From assembly GCA_004764695.1 (NCBI GenBank), contig SMSO01000014.1:385148-449147 (forward strand): a stretch of 64,000 bases of DNA, written 5' to 3'. The notes below the pieces were generated by a model, which did not search any database, was not told where the DNA came from, and saw nothing but the letters and a program-made list of their open reading frames with translations. Position numbers and translations under genes: made by a program. This document shows, one piece after another, positions 62,534 through 64,000 of this stretch. Source of the stretch: Schizochytrium sp. TIO01. Lineage: Eukaryota > Sar > Bigyra > Thraustochytrida > Thraustochytriidae. How positions within the stretch are numbered: position 1 is the stretch's first letter; each line of letters begins with the position of its first letter.

Positions 62534-63223
62534 ATGGGTTTCGATAGTCGAATGGATTTGGAGTTTGGCAACCTCAAGTTTAGTCGAGGTGTTGAAAAGT
62601 TACGCAAGGTTCTAAATGCGCACTATCGGAACATTAAAAGGTTTTCTATATTTTTTGTATGTGTCCTACTGAGCGTATCGATCAAGTTGGCTTCAATGAA
62701 TGTGAACTATGTTGCAAGTACAGTTGATTCTATGGGAGAGGCTATTACTCTTTCTGAACCAACTTACACCCCATTCCATTTGACAACTGAACTAGTCGCC
62801 ACACCCGTCGAGGGTACACAGCAATTTCCCATCAAACCAAGTGCGATGAATCAGAAGATACAAACACTCAATCTAGTTGCTGCGATCTCAAGTGTAGAGA
62901 CCTTTTTGGAAAACACAGGCTCTAGGTGCATTCATCTTAAATACTTTGGTGTACCTTATGATCTTATTGTGTTCAAGCATAACCATGCACTTGATGAAGC
63001 AAGTACGTCACCGTATGACATCATTGTTAATCCCGAAGTTCGCGAAGTTTCTGCAACTTTGCATAGGCGTCAAGTAGAAAATATTTATGGAGAAATGGAA
63101 TATATCAAGCTACCGAGTTACCTAATCATGGATTATAAGGACGCTGACTTGGAGAGTCAATATGGTAAAAAGTTCACTGACGAACTAGGTTATTGCATTT
63201 GGTATTATCTTCGTAAAACTTGA
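62534..63223 (+). CDS. Orphan membrane-anchored protein with weak peptide-deformylase-like C-terminus
   Basis: 229 residues from ATG 62534. A hydrophobic segment lies at about 38-55 (FSIFFVCVLLSVSIKL), which would anchor the N-terminus. Residues 128-229 have a pattern reminiscent of peptide deformylase: IIVNPEVREVS (compare a strand with NPEI), then SYLIMDYKDADLESQYGKKF, then a terminal helix. The catalytic HEIDH motif of deformylase is not present (LGYCIWYYL stands in its place), so an active enzyme is unlikely. This resemblance is by eye and may be wrong. The convergent kinase-like gene starts its 3' end 8 bp away. Confidence 0.55.
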   Translation: MGFDSRMDLEFGNLKFSRGVEKLRKVLNAHYRNIKRFSIFFVCVLLSVSIKLASMNVNYVASTVDSMGEAITLSEPTYTPFHLTTELVATPVEGTQQFPIKPSAMNQKIQTLNLVAAISSVETFLENTGSRCIHLKYFGVPYDLIVFKHNHALDEASTSPYDIIVNPEVREVSATLHRRQVENIYGEMEYIKLPSYLIMDYKDADLESQYGKKFTDELGYCIWYYLRKT

Positions 63224-63231
63224 AAGAAAAC

Positions 63232-64000
63232 TTAATCGATTTGAAATAGAGAATGAAGTTCAGCCATCTCTACCGCATAAGGGTCAGTGGTGTTGTATTG
63301 TGAAACGATATACATATTATCTTGTTGTGATCGCTTGACTGCACCCGTCGCACCTCCACTAATTTGGCGTTCTTTTGCCTCTTTATATGGAATGGGTGCG
63401 AATGAAGCAGAACCAAAATCGATCAGAAAAACCTTGACGGACTCCGAATCATTTGTTTGATTTTCAAGGAGAGCAAAGTTTGCAAGACGAATATCACCAT
63501 GCAAAACACCCAACTTATGTACAGCCTTTAGGCTCTTGACACAAGCAGCCAGCAGTCCAGGAAGACTCAGTGTTCTACTATCAAGTTTATCTAGACTTGT
63601 ACCACACTTGGCAGTTGCAATCATGACCCGAGAGAGGGTGAACTCACCCCCAAAGATCATAAAGGGTACGTGGATACCTTGAAGTTCTCGCAAAGGTCCA
63701 GTGTACATACTAATCTCAGTAGAAAATGATTCTTCCGCGAACTCGCGATATTTCTTGCGAATAGTGGACCTCCTGAACTTAACAAAAAGGTCCAAACCAT
63801 CCTCCCACTTTACACTTGATGTAATTGCAATCTCTGACGAGGATATAAGGGTCCAAGATGGATCCCATGGGAAGGGAAGCATCATGTCCTGCACCGAGAG
63901 AGGAAGCTGGCGAGATAGATTGTTCCGAGCTTGGTTCACTTCGGAGTCTCCATCTGAGACATCGTTGGCTTCAAATATTGCAGACAGAATTGTTTCTCGA
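63232..64000 (-). CDS. Protein-kinase-like protein (start beyond right edge)
   Basis: The frame is open to the window edge, so the N-terminus is missing; the visible part is 256 residues. Kinase motifs in order: LFVKFRRS (beta-3 Lys), EISMYTGPL (alpha-C Glu), VHKLGVLHGDIRLANF (catalytic loop, with HGD in place of HRD, Asp and Asn kept), and LIDFGSAS (DFG). HGDI-R-x-N loops are found in bacterial, fungal and viral kinase-like proteins rather than in typical eukaryotic protein kinases. Likely active from the motifs. Whether it belongs to the virus-like cluster or is a host gene is unclear. It is convergent with the preceding ORF. Confidence 0.78.
   Translation of the reverse strand, partial: RETILSAIFEANDVSDGDSEVNQARNNLSRQLPLSVQDMMLPFPWDPSWTLISSSEIAITSSVKWEDGLDLFVKFRRSTIRKKYREFAEESFSTEISMYTGPLRELQGIHVPFMIFGGEFTLSRVMIATAKCGTSLDKLDSRTLSLPGLLAACVKSLKAVHKLGVLHGDIRLANFALLENQTNDSESVKVFLIDFGSASFAPIPYKEAKERQISGGATGAVKRSQQDNMYIVSQYNTTDPYAVEMAELHSLFQID

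Overview
Eukaryotic nuclear DNA from a unicellular protist with large, mostly intronless genes on both strands. Evidence for a eukaryote: mitochondrially targeted ATP11 and ATP synthase subunit b, RNase H2 subunit C, MOCS3/UBA4, a DENN protein, an ABCG half-transporter, a myristoylatable Arf-like GTPase, and at least one gene with short GT-AG introns (59 and 84 nt). Low intron density, long Ser/Gln/acid-rich proteins, a plant/protist-type glycine-rich membrane protein and a large-DNA-virus remnant suggest a stramenopile, perhaps a labyrinthulomycete (thraustochytrid). That placement is inference; no rRNA or organelle marker is present.

Layout. 0-5.3 kb is accessory: a Gag-like ORF running off the left edge (minus strand), an orphan ORF, a 2 kb AT-rich stretch with degenerate repeats and a 9-bp minisatellite, and a spliced orphan gene with an acidic heptad repeat. 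6.8-28.4 kb is a core block: TPR protein, UBA4/MOCS3, ATP11, a 2,037-residue DENN protein (its 3' end overlaps ATP11 by 23 bp), a ~1,500-residue low-complexity membrane-anchored protein whose frame changes at a probable short intron, a coiled-coil protein, and ATP synthase subunit b. 28.4-32 kb is a gene-poor gap. 32-51.4 kb holds a 2,017-residue glycine-rich membrane protein, RNase H2 subunit C, a J-domain/multi-TM fusion, an orphan membrane protein, a DI(E/D)GA-repeat protein and an ABCG transporter. 51.4-55 kb is another gap with a 10-bp minisatellite and a GC-rich island. 55-60.4 kb holds a dual-specificity-phosphatase-like protein, the Arf-like GTPase and a small basic protein.

The right edge (about 61.3-64.0 kb) has a different character: small tightly packed ORFs (gaps of 31 and 8 bp, one start/stop overlap) with no recognisable host homologues. 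The first joins a TM2 domain to a fragment of the largest RNA polymerase subunit (RPB1), and the next has an in-frame stop. I read this as the edge of a decaying endogenous large-DNA-virus element (Nucleocytoviricota or Mirusviricota type). It is the most interesting part of the window.

Functional links: two mitochondrial ATP synthase genes (assembly factor ATP11 and stator subunit b) lie 15 kb apart. The other genes are ordinary housekeeping or membrane-traffic functions with no evident common pathway.
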